Assembly: GCF_002874965.1 (NCBI RefSeq)
Contig: NZ_CP025624.1
Location: 1,736,001-1,800,000, forward strand
Direction of reading: 5' to 3'
Length of the DNA: 64,000 nt
DNA from: Pseudomonas sp. NC02
GTDB lineage: Bacteria > Pseudomonadota > Gammaproteobacteria > Pseudomonadales > Pseudomonadaceae
This document shows positions 26,159 through 36,111 of the stretch, one piece after another. A program made the translations under genes and the position numbers. Below the pieces are notes generated by a model. It was not told the DNA's origin. It saw only the letters and a program-made list of their open reading frames with translations, and did no database searches. Within the stretch, counting starts at the first letter, position 1, and every line of letters starts with the position of its first letter.

Positions 26159-27151
26159 TCAACCTCCGACGATCAGTGGGCTGGCTTGCAGCAGGCGACG
26201 AACCATCGCGCTCAAGCCAGGAGGAGATAGCAGGGTGATTTCAAATTCGGGCCCGGTCACTTTCAGGTTCAGCGGCAGGCGCGGCGGGTAGGCGTTGGTT
26301 TCGATGTGCCGCAGGCGGAATTGCAGGTGATGACGTTCCTTGACTGTCGGCTCCAGCAGCAGGCCGGGCAGGGGATGAAAGTCAGCGTCCAATACCGTCA
26401 CCTTGTGGCTGGCGTTGACTTCGCCCACCACGTGCAGGCGTTCGTCGAGGGCAAACGCGCCGAGGTAATTGCTGTGGTCCGACTCATCGTTTTTCTGCAA
26501 CTGGATCTGGTTGACCACCTTGACCTTGGTGCCGGCCGGCACGTCCTGGGTGATCACGCAGGACGGGCTGATGAACACGTTGTCGCCGATCAGCACGTAA
26601 CCGAGCACCCGTGCGCCGGAGCCGACTTCCACGTTGTTGCCCAGCCGCGGGTGGCGCTTGCCGTCCGGGTTGTTGGCGATGCCCCGGGCGCCGAGGGTCA
26701 CGCCGCAGAGGATGTAGCAGTCGTTGCCGATCTCGCAGGTTTCACCGATGACCGTGCCGTAACCGTGGTCCAGCACAAAGCGCCGGCCGATCCGCGCCGC
26801 AGGGTGAATTTCGGCGCCGGACAGGATCTTGCCCTGGTTGCTCAGCTTCAGGGCGATGGCGGAAAACACGCCGTTGTTCTTGTCCGGGAAATTCCACACC
26901 AGGTGGGCCAGGCGGTAATACAGCACGGCCTTGAACGAGGCGTAGGACTCCAGGATCAGCTCTCCGCGCCCACGGGACGCCGGGTCGCGCCAGGCATAGG
27001 CGATCAGGTCTTCGGCCACCGCCTGGGCCGCCGCCTGGATCAGCGGCGCGAGATGCGCCTCCAGCTGCTTCAACTGCGCAGGCGTAAGCGTGGTGATGAG
27101 GTGGGTGAGCAACTCATCGTGCAGTTGTTGCATGTCGATAAAGCCCCCCAT
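26159..27151 (-). CDS. Serine O-acetyltransferase-like protein with C-terminal extension
   Basis: A 330-residue CysE-like acyltransferase. Residues 1-110 match the helical N-terminal domain (AYAWRDPASRGRGELILESY). Residues 110-215 are the hexapeptide left-handed beta helix, with the active-site segment LDHGYGTVIGETCEIG; CysE has DHGTG, so a Tyr replaces the Thr. About 110 further residues (220-330) lie after the helix and do not look like the short CysE tail. The start at 27151 follows GGGGGTG. It probably acetylates serine or a related hydroxy amino acid for the synthase encoded just upstream. Confidence 0.82.
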   Translation of the reverse strand: MGGFIDMQQLHDELLTHLITTLTPAQLKQLEAHLAPLIQAAAQAVAEDLIAYAWRDPASRGRGELILESYASFKAVLYYRLAHLVWNFPDKNNGVFSAIALKLSNQGKILSGAEIHPAARIGRRFVLDHGYGTVIGETCEIGNDCYILCGVTLGARGIANNPDGKRHPRLGNNVEVGSGARVLGYVLIGDNVFISPSCVITQDVPAGTKVKVVNQIQLQKNDESDHSNYLGAFALDERLHVVGEVNASHKVTVLDADFHPLPGLLLEPTVKERHHLQFRLRHIETNAYPPRLPLNLKVTGPEFEITLLSPPGLSAMVRRLLQASPLIVGG

Positions 27152-27173
27152 GGAGGCACCCCCGCAATAGTTG

Positions 27174-28103
27174 TTATTCAAAACAGGGCAGATAGCTGTC
27201 GGCACTGTCGTAGACCATGGTCAGCACGACGGTGTCGGTGGGCAGCTCCGGCGCCAGCTTGGCGATGGCTACCATGTTGGCGGCCGACGACAGCCCGAGG
27301 CTGATGGCGTCGGTGCGCATGATGCGTTTGATCATGTCGAGGCATTCCTGGCGCGACACCTTGAGCATTCCGTCAATGATCGCGACGTTGAGAATGCTCG
27401 GGATCAAGCCGATCGACAGGCCCTGGATATGGTGCGGCGCATGGCGGTCGCTGAGCAGGTCGCACTCTTCCGGCTCCACCCCCATCACGCGGATCGCCGG
27501 CCAGGTGCTCTTGAGGGTTTCGCCGATGCCGGTGATATGGCCGCCGGTGCCGATGCCGCTGACGAAGTAGTCCACACGCAGCTCGCCGAAGGCGCGGATG
27601 ATTTCCCGGGCGGTGGTGTCACGGTGGGTCTGCGGGTTGGCGCCGTTGCGCTGCTGGTTGAGCATCACGTAGCTGGGGTTTTCCAGCTGCAGCTCCATGC
27701 ACTTTTCGCCGTGGGAATTGTTGCCCAGGCGGCTGTCCGACAGCACCACCCTGGCGCCGTACAGGCGCAGCAGTTTCTGCTTCTCGGGGCTGTAGTTGTC
27801 GGGGATCACCAGCACCACTTTGTAGCCCAGCACGTTACCGGCCATCACCAGGCCGATGCCGGTGTTGCCGCCGCTGGGCTCAATGATGGTTTGCCCTGAG
27901 CCACGAATCAGAATGCCCCGGCGCTCGGCGTCGAGGATCATGCCCAGGGCGATGCGTGCCTTGTGGCTGCCGCCGGGGTTGAGGGATTCCAGCTTGGCGT
28001 AGACCTCGATGCCGAGGTCTTCGGAAAACTGTTCCAGGCGCACGATGGGCGTTTGGCCAATGGCGTCGAGTATCGAGTTATGCAACATCAAGTAAGAGCC
28101 CAT
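27174..28103 (-). CDS. Cysteine synthase-like PLP enzyme, divergent active site
   Basis: A 309-residue fold-type II PLP enzyme close to O-acetylserine sulfhydrylases (DAIGQTPIVRLEQF). The PLP lysine is K48 in NPGGSHKAR, where CysK has SxKDR. The substrate loop reads EPSGGNTG instead of EPTSGNTG, and the phosphate loop is GIGTGGHITG. These changes suggest another donor or acceptor, as in CysM/CysO systems or SbnA-like enzymes. It starts 9 bp after the JAMM-E1 fusion gene. An internal ATG at 28088 (MLHNSIL) is an equally possible start. Confidence 0.85.
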   Translation of the reverse strand: MGSYLMLHNSILDAIGQTPIVRLEQFSEDLGIEVYAKLESLNPGGSHKARIALGMILDAERRGILIRGSGQTIIEPSGGNTGIGLVMAGNVLGYKVVLVIPDNYSPEKQKLLRLYGARVVLSDSRLGNNSHGEKCMELQLENPSYVMLNQQRNGANPQTHRDTTAREIIRAFGELRVDYFVSGIGTGGHITGIGETLKSTWPAIRVMGVEPEECDLLSDRHAPHHIQGLSIGLIPSILNVAIIDGMLKVSRQECLDMIKRIMRTDAISLGLSSAANMVAIAKLAPELPTDTVVLTMVYDSADSYLPCFE

Positions 28104-28112
28104 GGCCGCTGA

Positions 28113-29972
28113 TCAGTACAAAGGCATGTCGGGTTCGACGTCGCGAACCCAGTGTTTCATGCCACCTTGCAGTACTTTGGTGTTGGCGAATCCGGCGGCC
28201 AGCAAGGTGCTGGCGGCTTGCTCCGCGCGGGTCCCGGCGTAGCAGATGAGGTAGTGGGTGTTGTCGCGGCTGAGGTTGGCGAGTTGCCCGTCGAGCTCGG
28301 CCAGCGGGATGTGCACCACCCCCGGCAACTTGCACACTTCCAGCTCGCTGGCGTCCCGCACATCCAGCAGTACGTCGGCCTTGCTGTGTTGCTCGAGCAG
28401 TTGCTTGAGCACCCGCGGCTTGATGTAGCGTTCTTCGGCCAGGGAAGGTTGGCTTGGCAGGGCGTCGGCGCAGACGGCGGGGGCGATGGTTTGGCTGTGG
28501 CGCAGTTCCGAGCAGCAAGGGCAGTCGGCGCGGCGCTTGAAGCGGATCTCGCTGAACTTCATCGCCAGCGCATCAAAGCGCATCAGCCGGCCCGAGAGTG
28601 GTTCGCCAATGCCGATCAGCAGCTTGATCGCCTCGGTGGCCTGGATCATCCCGACCACCCCGGGTAATACGCCGATGACCCCGCCGGCGCTGCAGTTGGG
28701 CGCCAGTTCCGCCGGTGGTGCCTGGGGAAACAGGCAGCGATAGCACGGCCCGCCTTTATAGTTGAGCACGCTGATCTGCCCGTCGAAGCGGTAGATGGCG
28801 CCGTACACCAACGGCTTGCCCAACTGCACGCAAGCGTCGTTGACCAGGTAGCGGGTTTCGAAATTGTCGGTGCCGTCGATCACCAGGTCATAGGCGCCCA
28901 CCAGTTCCAGGGCGTTGTCGGTGTTGAAGGCGGTGTCGTAGGTGTTGATCTGGATGTGGCTGTTGAGGTCCTGCAAGCGCTGCTTGGCGGACTCGACCTT
29001 GGGCAGGCCCAGGGTGCTGTTGCCGTGGACGATCTGGCGTTGCAGGTTGCTGCTTTCCACCACGTCGAAATCCACCAGCCCCAGGGTGCCGATGCCGGCT
29101 GCCGCCAGGTACAGGCTGATGGGCGAACCGAGGCCGCCGGTGCCGATGATCAGCACGCGGGCTTTCTTCAGGTTCAACTGGCCTTCGCGGCCGACGCCGG
29201 GCAGGGTGATGTGGCGCACGTAGCGCTGCACTTCTTCGTTGCTCAGTTGGTCGACGTCCATGCCGCCGGAGGTGGCCAGCAACACTTCGATTTTGGCTTT
29301 TTCGGGCAACCGGTCGTTGGCGTCGATCAGTTCCTCTTCGGCGGTGAACAGGAAGTGTTCCTTGAGCTGGTTGTTCTCGTAGAGCAGGTGCGCCCGCAAT
29401 TGCGGGTGCTCGATGCAGAGGTTTTCAATGACTTCGCGCAATGTCGATCCGGCACCCTCGAGGGTCGATGCTGGCAGCTTGGCCACGCGGACCAGGATGT
29501 CGGGGAAAGAGACAGCGTTCATGCACAACTCCGTTTGCAGGTCGTTGAAGGGGTTTTGGGCGAAACGTTTGCCATCCCAGGCAAACAGCTTGGAACCTTG
29601 GGTCTTGCCCTGGCGAACATCCACCACCAGGTAACTTACGGGGTAGATCGGCTCGCCCATGAAGAGGGCCTTGTCCTGGTCTTCGTCGCTGAAATACGCG
29701 CCGACGTCAGGGTGGGAGTGGTAGATCACCACCACCGGGTTATCACCGCGAAACGCCTTGTTCATCATCAGCGTGTCGGCCACCGAAAAGGTGTAGCCGT
29801 TGGCGGCGCTGCGTGGATACATCTCGGGGTTCTTGCGGTGCAGCTCGTTCTGGATGTTGCTGCCCAGGTACACGCTGCCATCGGCGAAAACGAAGCCGCA
29901 GCATTCCTCGGGGTAGCTGCGGTCGGCGTGGGCGTAGATCTGCTCCAGTGCGCTTGGGCTCAGGACCTTCAT
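28113..29972 (-). CDS. JAMM protease - ubiquitin-like carrier - E1/MoeB - rhodanese fusion
   Basis: One 619-residue chain with four modules. Residues 1-147: JAMM/Mov34 metalloprotease with E22/E23, H85-S-H87-P, S95 and D98. Residues 151-237: a MoaD/ThiS/CysO-like beta-grasp domain starting MNAVSFPDILVRVAKLP and ending LLATSGG (G236-G237). Residues 238-about 490: an E1/MoeB adenylyltransferase with GTGGLGSP, zinc pairs CYRC and CPCC, and the cysteine in PNCSAGG. The C-terminus is a rhodanese with CYAGTRAEQ. Separate proteins of these kinds make protein thiocarboxylates for cysteine (CysO/Mec in mycobacteria) and siderophores. The Gly-Gly is internal, so cleavage after G237, perhaps by the JAMM domain, would be needed. 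The ATG at 29972 starts one base after the exporter stop. Confidence 0.88.
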   Translation of the reverse strand: MKVLSPSALEQIYAHADRSYPEECCGFVFADGSVYLGSNIQNELHRKNPEMYPRSAANGYTFSVADTLMMNKAFRGDNPVVVIYHSHPDVGAYFSDEDQDKALFMGEPIYPVSYLVVDVRQGKTQGSKLFAWDGKRFAQNPFNDLQTELCMNAVSFPDILVRVAKLPASTLEGAGSTLREVIENLCIEHPQLRAHLLYENNQLKEHFLFTAEEELIDANDRLPEKAKIEVLLATSGGMDVDQLSNEEVQRYVRHITLPGVGREGQLNLKKARVLIIGTGGLGSPISLYLAAAGIGTLGLVDFDVVESSNLQRQIVHGNSTLGLPKVESAKQRLQDLNSHIQINTYDTAFNTDNALELVGAYDLVIDGTDNFETRYLVNDACVQLGKPLVYGAIYRFDGQISVLNYKGGPCYRCLFPQAPPAELAPNCSAGGVIGVLPGVVGMIQATEAIKLLIGIGEPLSGRLMRFDALAMKFSEIRFKRRADCPCCSELRHSQTIAPAVCADALPSQPSLAEERYIKPRVLKQLLEQHSKADVLLDVRDASELEVCKLPGVVHIPLAELDGQLANLSRDNTHYLICYAGTRAEQAASTLLAAGFANTKVLQGGMKHWVRDVEPDMPLY

Positions 29973-29973
29973 C

Positions 29974-30924
29974 TCAGTTTTTCTTCGCCAGGAGCTTTTC
30001 GATGGGCAGCTTGGTGATGGCAAAGCCGGCCAGCAGGATCGCCGAATACATCATCAGGTCCCTGGAAATCTGCACGCCCTCGTACCAGGCCCCGATGATC
30101 ACCGCGAACACCGGGAAGATGATGAACACGAAGGACAAAATGATCGGGCTCAGGCGCTTGAGCAGCATGAAATACACGATAAAGCCGCCCACCGAGGCCA
30201 CCAGCCCGAGGTAGAACAGCGCACTCCAGGAACGCAGGGTGATGTCTTCAAAGGTCGGGGTTTCAAACCACAGCCCGGCGACAAACAGCATCAACCCGGC
30301 GATGCCGATGGGCAGGGTGTTGTAGGTGATCACGCTGATGGCACTGCCTTGTTTCTTGGTAATCACGTAGCACAAGGCATGCATGATCGCCGCAGCGAGG
30401 ATCGCCAGCACGCCGAAGAACTCGGCGTGGTCCAGGTGCAGGCCCTGGCTCTTGATGATCATGTACAGGCTGCCGAACCCGATGGCGATGCCGATCACCT
30501 GGGAAAAGTAGATGCGCTCGCGCAGGAACAGCGCGGAGAAAATCAGGATAAACACCGGCATGCAGCTGAACAGCAGCGCGGTGAGGCCGGACGAGACATG
30601 CATTTCGCCGTAGTTGAGCAGGTAATACGGAACGCTGAAGTAGGACAGCGTCACAAACACGAAGAACCAGCGGCTTTCCCGGGGAAACAGGATCGGCTCG
30701 CGGCGCACCCAGGCGAAACACAGGAACAGCGGAAACGCGATCAGGAACCGCAGCCCGGCGGAGGTCAGCGGTGGCACGCTTTCCACGGCGATCTTGATGC
30801 CCAGCCAGGTAGTGCCCCAGCTGAGACACACGATCAGGAACATCACACTGGTAATCAGCCCGGCCAACCACTGCTTGTGAGTTTTTGTTTTTCCAGCATT
30901 TTCGAGAACGGCGGACATTGGCAT
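29974..30924 (-). CDS. EamA/DMT-family exporter
   Basis: A 316-residue membrane protein with about ten helices in two EamA repeats (LSWGTTWLGIKIAVESVPPL near the N-terminus; a repeat from about residue 165). DMT exporters such as YdeD and RhtA release cysteine pathway metabolites and amino acids. It is the first gene of the sulfur-transfer operon and divergent from the MocR regulator 90 bp away, so it probably exports the operon's product. The start could be the ATG at 30924 or 30918. Confidence 0.9.
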   Translation of the reverse strand: MPMSAVLENAGKTKTHKQWLAGLITSVMFLIVCLSWGTTWLGIKIAVESVPPLTSAGLRFLIAFPLFLCFAWVRREPILFPRESRWFFVFVTLSYFSVPYYLLNYGEMHVSSGLTALLFSCMPVFILIFSALFLRERIYFSQVIGIAIGFGSLYMIIKSQGLHLDHAEFFGVLAILAAAIMHALCYVITKKQGSAISVITYNTLPIGIAGLMLFVAGLWFETPTFEDITLRSWSALFYLGLVASVGGFIVYFMLLKRLSPIILSFVFIIFPVFAVIIGAWYEGVQISRDLMMYSAILLAGFAITKLPIEKLLAKKN

Positions 30925-30971
30925 CGTGACATTGCTTCCATGAGACCGAATTGACCTCTATATTGAGTGCC

Positions 30972-30985
30972 GTGATTCGGTGATT
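30972..30985. promoter_or_regulatory. Candidate MocR direct-repeat site
   Basis: Within the 90-bp divergent region, GTGATT occurs twice in the same orientation (30972-30977 and 30980-30985). MocR proteins often bind direct repeats between their own gene and the target operon. The repeat is short and could be chance. Confidence 0.25.
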
Positions 30986-31014
30986 GAACCCGTAAAAGCA
31001 CACTATTAGGGCGA

Positions 31015-32442
31015 ATGATGGCTGTCAAAACAAATATTGACATGGTGTCAATTATGCGAGAAGGACTCTCCAACGGGCAGGGCGTGAAGTACAAGCGCCT
31101 GTCCGATGTCATGGAGCGAGGCATCCTTGAAGGCTTGATTGAACCGGGAAGAAAACTGCCGCCTCATCGGGTGCTTTCCGACAATCTGGGGGTCACCATT
31201 GGCACCATCAGCCGCGCCTACGGCGAGCTGGAACGCCTGGGGCTGGTAGTGGCGCGGGTCGGCGACGGTACTTTCGTACGCAAGCGTGGGATGGAGCGCC
31301 AGCGGGATGAAGGCTTTCGCAACTTCAGCGACGAGCCGCGGCAATACTTTGATATGAGCCGCAACATGCACATCCCCGGGCAGGAGACCACGTTCCTGGC
31401 CCAGAGCTTCCAGACGCTGGCGAACAACGCCAAGTTCTTGCAGGACATCAGTGCCTACACCCCGGATGCCGGGCTGCCGCGTTACCGGGCGGCGGGTGCG
31501 CAGTGGCTGGTGCAGCGGGATTTCCACCCGATTCCCGAGCAGGTGATTTGCGTGAACGGCGGCCAGCATGGGTTGCTCTGCGCAATGATGGCGCTGTTGC
31601 GAGCCGGTGATACGGTGGTGACCGAACAGTTGACCTATCCAGGGTTGATCACCGCCGCGCGCATGCTGGGCATCCGCCTGATCGGCCTGGAAATGGATGA
31701 AGAAGGGCTGCTGCCGGGGGCGCTGGATGAAGTCTGCCGCAATCACCGGGTGTCGGCGTTGTACTGCACGCCGACCATCCAGAATCCTACGACAGCGGTG
31801 CTATCGGTCCCGCGCCGTGAGGCATTGGTGAAGGTCTGTCGGGAACACAACCTGCTGATTCTCGAGGATGAGGCCCACGGTGTGCTGGTGGAAGACCGTC
31901 CGCCGCCCCTGAGTCATTTTGCCCCGGAGCGTACGATTCTGATCAGCAGCCTGAGCAAGGCGGTATCGGCAGGCTTGCGCGTTGGGTACGTGCATGCACC
32001 GCCGGCGCTGGTCAGCCGGATTTCTGCGGCCTTGCGTTCCACCTGCTGGATGGCCACGCCGGTCACCCTGGAACTGGCGACCCAGTGGATCGAAAACGGC
32101 ACGGCGGAACACCTGTTGCACCAGCAGATCCAGGAAATCAGCCGCCGCAAGGCACTGGTGGAAGGTTTGTTGATCGGGCTGGAGTACCGCACTCACCTGA
32201 ACAGCCCGCACTTCTGGATCGAAGTCCCGGAGCCATGGCGCGCGTCGGAAATCGAAGCGGAGTTAAAGCAGAACAATTACCTGATTGCGACAGCCGAAGC
32301 GTTCGCGGTGGGGCAGACGGCGGTGCCGCAATTCATTCGGGCGAGCATCTGCAATACGTCGGGGGATGATCAGTTGCTGCTGGATGGGTTCGATGCGCTG
32401 GCGACGGCGCTGGGGCAGGGTGGGGGGCGGTTTCACCTGTGA
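31015..32442 (+). CDS. MocR-type GntR regulator with aminotransferase-like domain
   Basis: A 475-residue protein. The GntR winged helix (about 20-90) contains LPPHRVLSDNLGVTIGTISR and the rest is a fold-type I aminotransferase-like domain. Its PLP lysine is in SSLSKAVSAGLRVGYV, and EDEAHGVLVEDRPPPLSHF carries the Asp-type PLP contact. MocR proteins sense PLP or an amino compound bound to it. Divergent position and the operon's amino acid enzymes make it the likely regulator. The start is uncertain: tandem ATGs lie at 31015 and 31018, and another at 31042. Confidence 0.92.
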   Translation: MMAVKTNIDMVSIMREGLSNGQGVKYKRLSDVMERGILEGLIEPGRKLPPHRVLSDNLGVTIGTISRAYGELERLGLVVARVGDGTFVRKRGMERQRDEGFRNFSDEPRQYFDMSRNMHIPGQETTFLAQSFQTLANNAKFLQDISAYTPDAGLPRYRAAGAQWLVQRDFHPIPEQVICVNGGQHGLLCAMMALLRAGDTVVTEQLTYPGLITAARMLGIRLIGLEMDEEGLLPGALDEVCRNHRVSALYCTPTIQNPTTAVLSVPRREALVKVCREHNLLILEDEAHGVLVEDRPPPLSHFAPERTILISSLSKAVSAGLRVGYVHAPPALVSRISAALRSTCWMATPVTLELATQWIENGTAEHLLHQQIQEISRRKALVEGLLIGLEYRTHLNSPHFWIEVPEPWRASEIEAELKQNNYLIATAEAFAVGQTAVPQFIRASICNTSGDDQLLLDGFDALATALGQGGGRFHL

Positions 32443-32470
32443 ACCCAACAGCTTGTGTGAACATGACCCC

Positions 32471-32607
32471 TGTGGCGAGGGAGCTTGCTCCCGCTGGGCT
32501 GCGAAGCAGCCCCAAAGCCATTCACTAAATACCAGTCGTCTGGTTTGCGACTGCTGCGCAGTCGAGCGGGAGCAAGCTCCCTCGCCACAGAAGCTCCCTC
32601 GCCACAC
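32471..32607. repeat. Inverted repeat with nested hairpins, GAGGGAGCTTGCTCCC family
   Basis: TGTGGCGAGGGAGCTTGCTC at 32471 is matched by its complement ending at 32590. Each arm contains its own GGGAGCTTGCTCCC-like palindrome, and a partial extra copy of the arm lies at 32591-32607. It sits between the convergent MocR and ppsR genes and may terminate both. Confidence 0.88.
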
Positions 32608-32631
32608 AAGCACCTTGGCCAGCGCGCGGAG

Positions 32632-33450
32632 TTACTTGAACCGCCGCTCCACCCCTTTCTCCACCAGTATCTTCGCCGAAATCTCTTCCACCGAAAAATG
32701 CGTGGAATTGATGTGCGCAATATTTTCCCGGCGGAACAGATTTTCCACCTCCCGCACTTCAAATTCGCACTGCGCATAGCTGGAGTAACGGCTATTGGGC
32801 TTGCGCTCGTTGCGAATCGCCGTCAGGCGGTCCGGGTCGATGGTCAGCCCGAACAGCTTGTGCTGGTGCGCGCGCAGGGCGCTCGGCAGCGTCAGGTGCT
32901 CCATGTCGTCTTCGGTCAGCGGGTAGTTGGCCGCGCGAATCCCGAACTGCATGGCCATATAAAGGCAGGTCGGCGTCTTGCCGCAGCGGGACACGCCCAC
33001 CAGGATCAAATCAGCCTTGTCGTAGTAGTGGGTGCGGGCGCCGTCGTCGTTGTCGAGGGCGAAGTTCACCGCCTCGATCCGCTCCATATAGTTGGAGTTA
33101 TGGCCAATGGAGTGAGATTTTCCGACAGAGTATGACGAATGTTCACTTAACTCTTGTTCCAGCGGCGCCAGGAAGGTAGAGAAGATGTCGATCATGAAAC
33201 CATTGGAGGTGGCGAGGATCTCACGAATGTCCTGATTGACGATGGTGTCGAAAATGATCGGACGAAATCCGTCTTTTTCGGCCGCCAGATTGATTTGTTG
33301 TACCATGGCTCGCGCTTTATCCACGCTATCGATATAGGGTCGCGTGAATTTGCTGAAGGTAATGTTTTCGAACTGCGCCAGCAGGCTTTGACCCAGGGTT
33401 TCGGCTGTAATGCCGGTGCCGTCGGAGATAAAGAAAGCAGATCGTTTCAT
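32632..33450 (-). CDS. ppsR: PEP synthase regulatory kinase/phosphorylase
   Basis: A 272-residue DUF299-family protein ([20 protein letters not shown]) with the nucleotide-binding loop [10 protein letters not shown]. It inactivates PEP synthase by ADP-dependent phosphorylation of a Thr and reactivates it by phosphate-dependent dephosphorylation. It is divergent from ppsA, its target, with 178 bp between. The start at 33450 has AAGG upstream and gives normal length; the longer frame to 33555 is rejected. Confidence 0.95.
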   Translation of the reverse strand: MKRSAFFISDGTGITAETLGQSLLAQFENITFSKFTRPYIDSVDKARAMVQQINLAAEKDGFRPIIFDTIVNQDIREILATSNGFMIDIFSTFLAPLEQELSEHSSYSVGKSHSIGHNSNYMERIEAVNFALDNDDGARTHYYDKADLILVGVSRCGKTPTCLYMAMQFGIRAANYPLTEDDMEHLTLPSALRAHQHKLFGLTIDPDRLTAIRNERKPNSRYSSYAQCEFEVREVENLFRRENIAHINSTHFSVEEISAKILVEKGVERRFK

Positions 33451-33628
33451 TTGAGCCTTGGGCCTTAAGCTGATGACGAATCTTGGATATGATAGGCGCG
33501 ATTTTGCCGTCCCGCAGTGGGCCGCATTCTCACTTATTTTCCAGGTCCAGGCCACAAACGCCGGTAACCGCTCCTACTGAGCCGCCGGCGTCCTGAGCTT
33601 TTCCAACACAGAAAGTGGAGAGATCACC

Positions 33629-36004
<2,376 letters not shown>

Positions 36005-36022
36005 CACGCAACACCCAAAAGT

Positions 36023-36054
36023 GCCGGTCAACCTTGCGGTTGGCCGGCATTTCT
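36023..36054 (+). terminator. Intrinsic terminator after ppsA
   Basis: GCCGGTCAACC-TTGC-GGTTGGCCGGC is an 11-bp stem with one G-T wobble, followed by ATTTCTCATT. It starts 19 bases after the ppsA stop. Confidence 0.75.
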
Positions 36055-36065
36055 CATTCTGTACA

Positions 36066-36098
36066 GGGCGGAACTCCTTCCGGACGCCGCCCTTTTTT
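36066..36098 (+). terminator. Second hairpin with T-run, 14 bp before the hydrolase start
   Basis: GGGCGG at 36066-36071 pairs with CCGCCC at 36087-36092 and six Ts follow. It may back up the ppsA terminator or attenuate the hydrolase gene, whose ATG is at 36112. Confidence 0.6.
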
Positions 36099-36111
36099 GT
36101 GCAAGAGCATT

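Noticed and set aside
29259..29261. Internal translation start giving a free E1-rhodanese
   Set aside because: The ATG directly follows the Gly-Gly codons, but the preceding bases (CCTCCGGCGGC) do not form a good ribosome-binding site, so it is kept only as a possibility.
28113..29972. The JAMM-carrier-E1-rhodanese chain as a frameshift or assembly fusion of separate genes
   Set aside because: The frame is continuous for 619 codons, domain borders are clean and all catalytic motifs are intact. Only an internal ATG at 29261, without a clear ribosome-binding site, hints at a separate E1 product.
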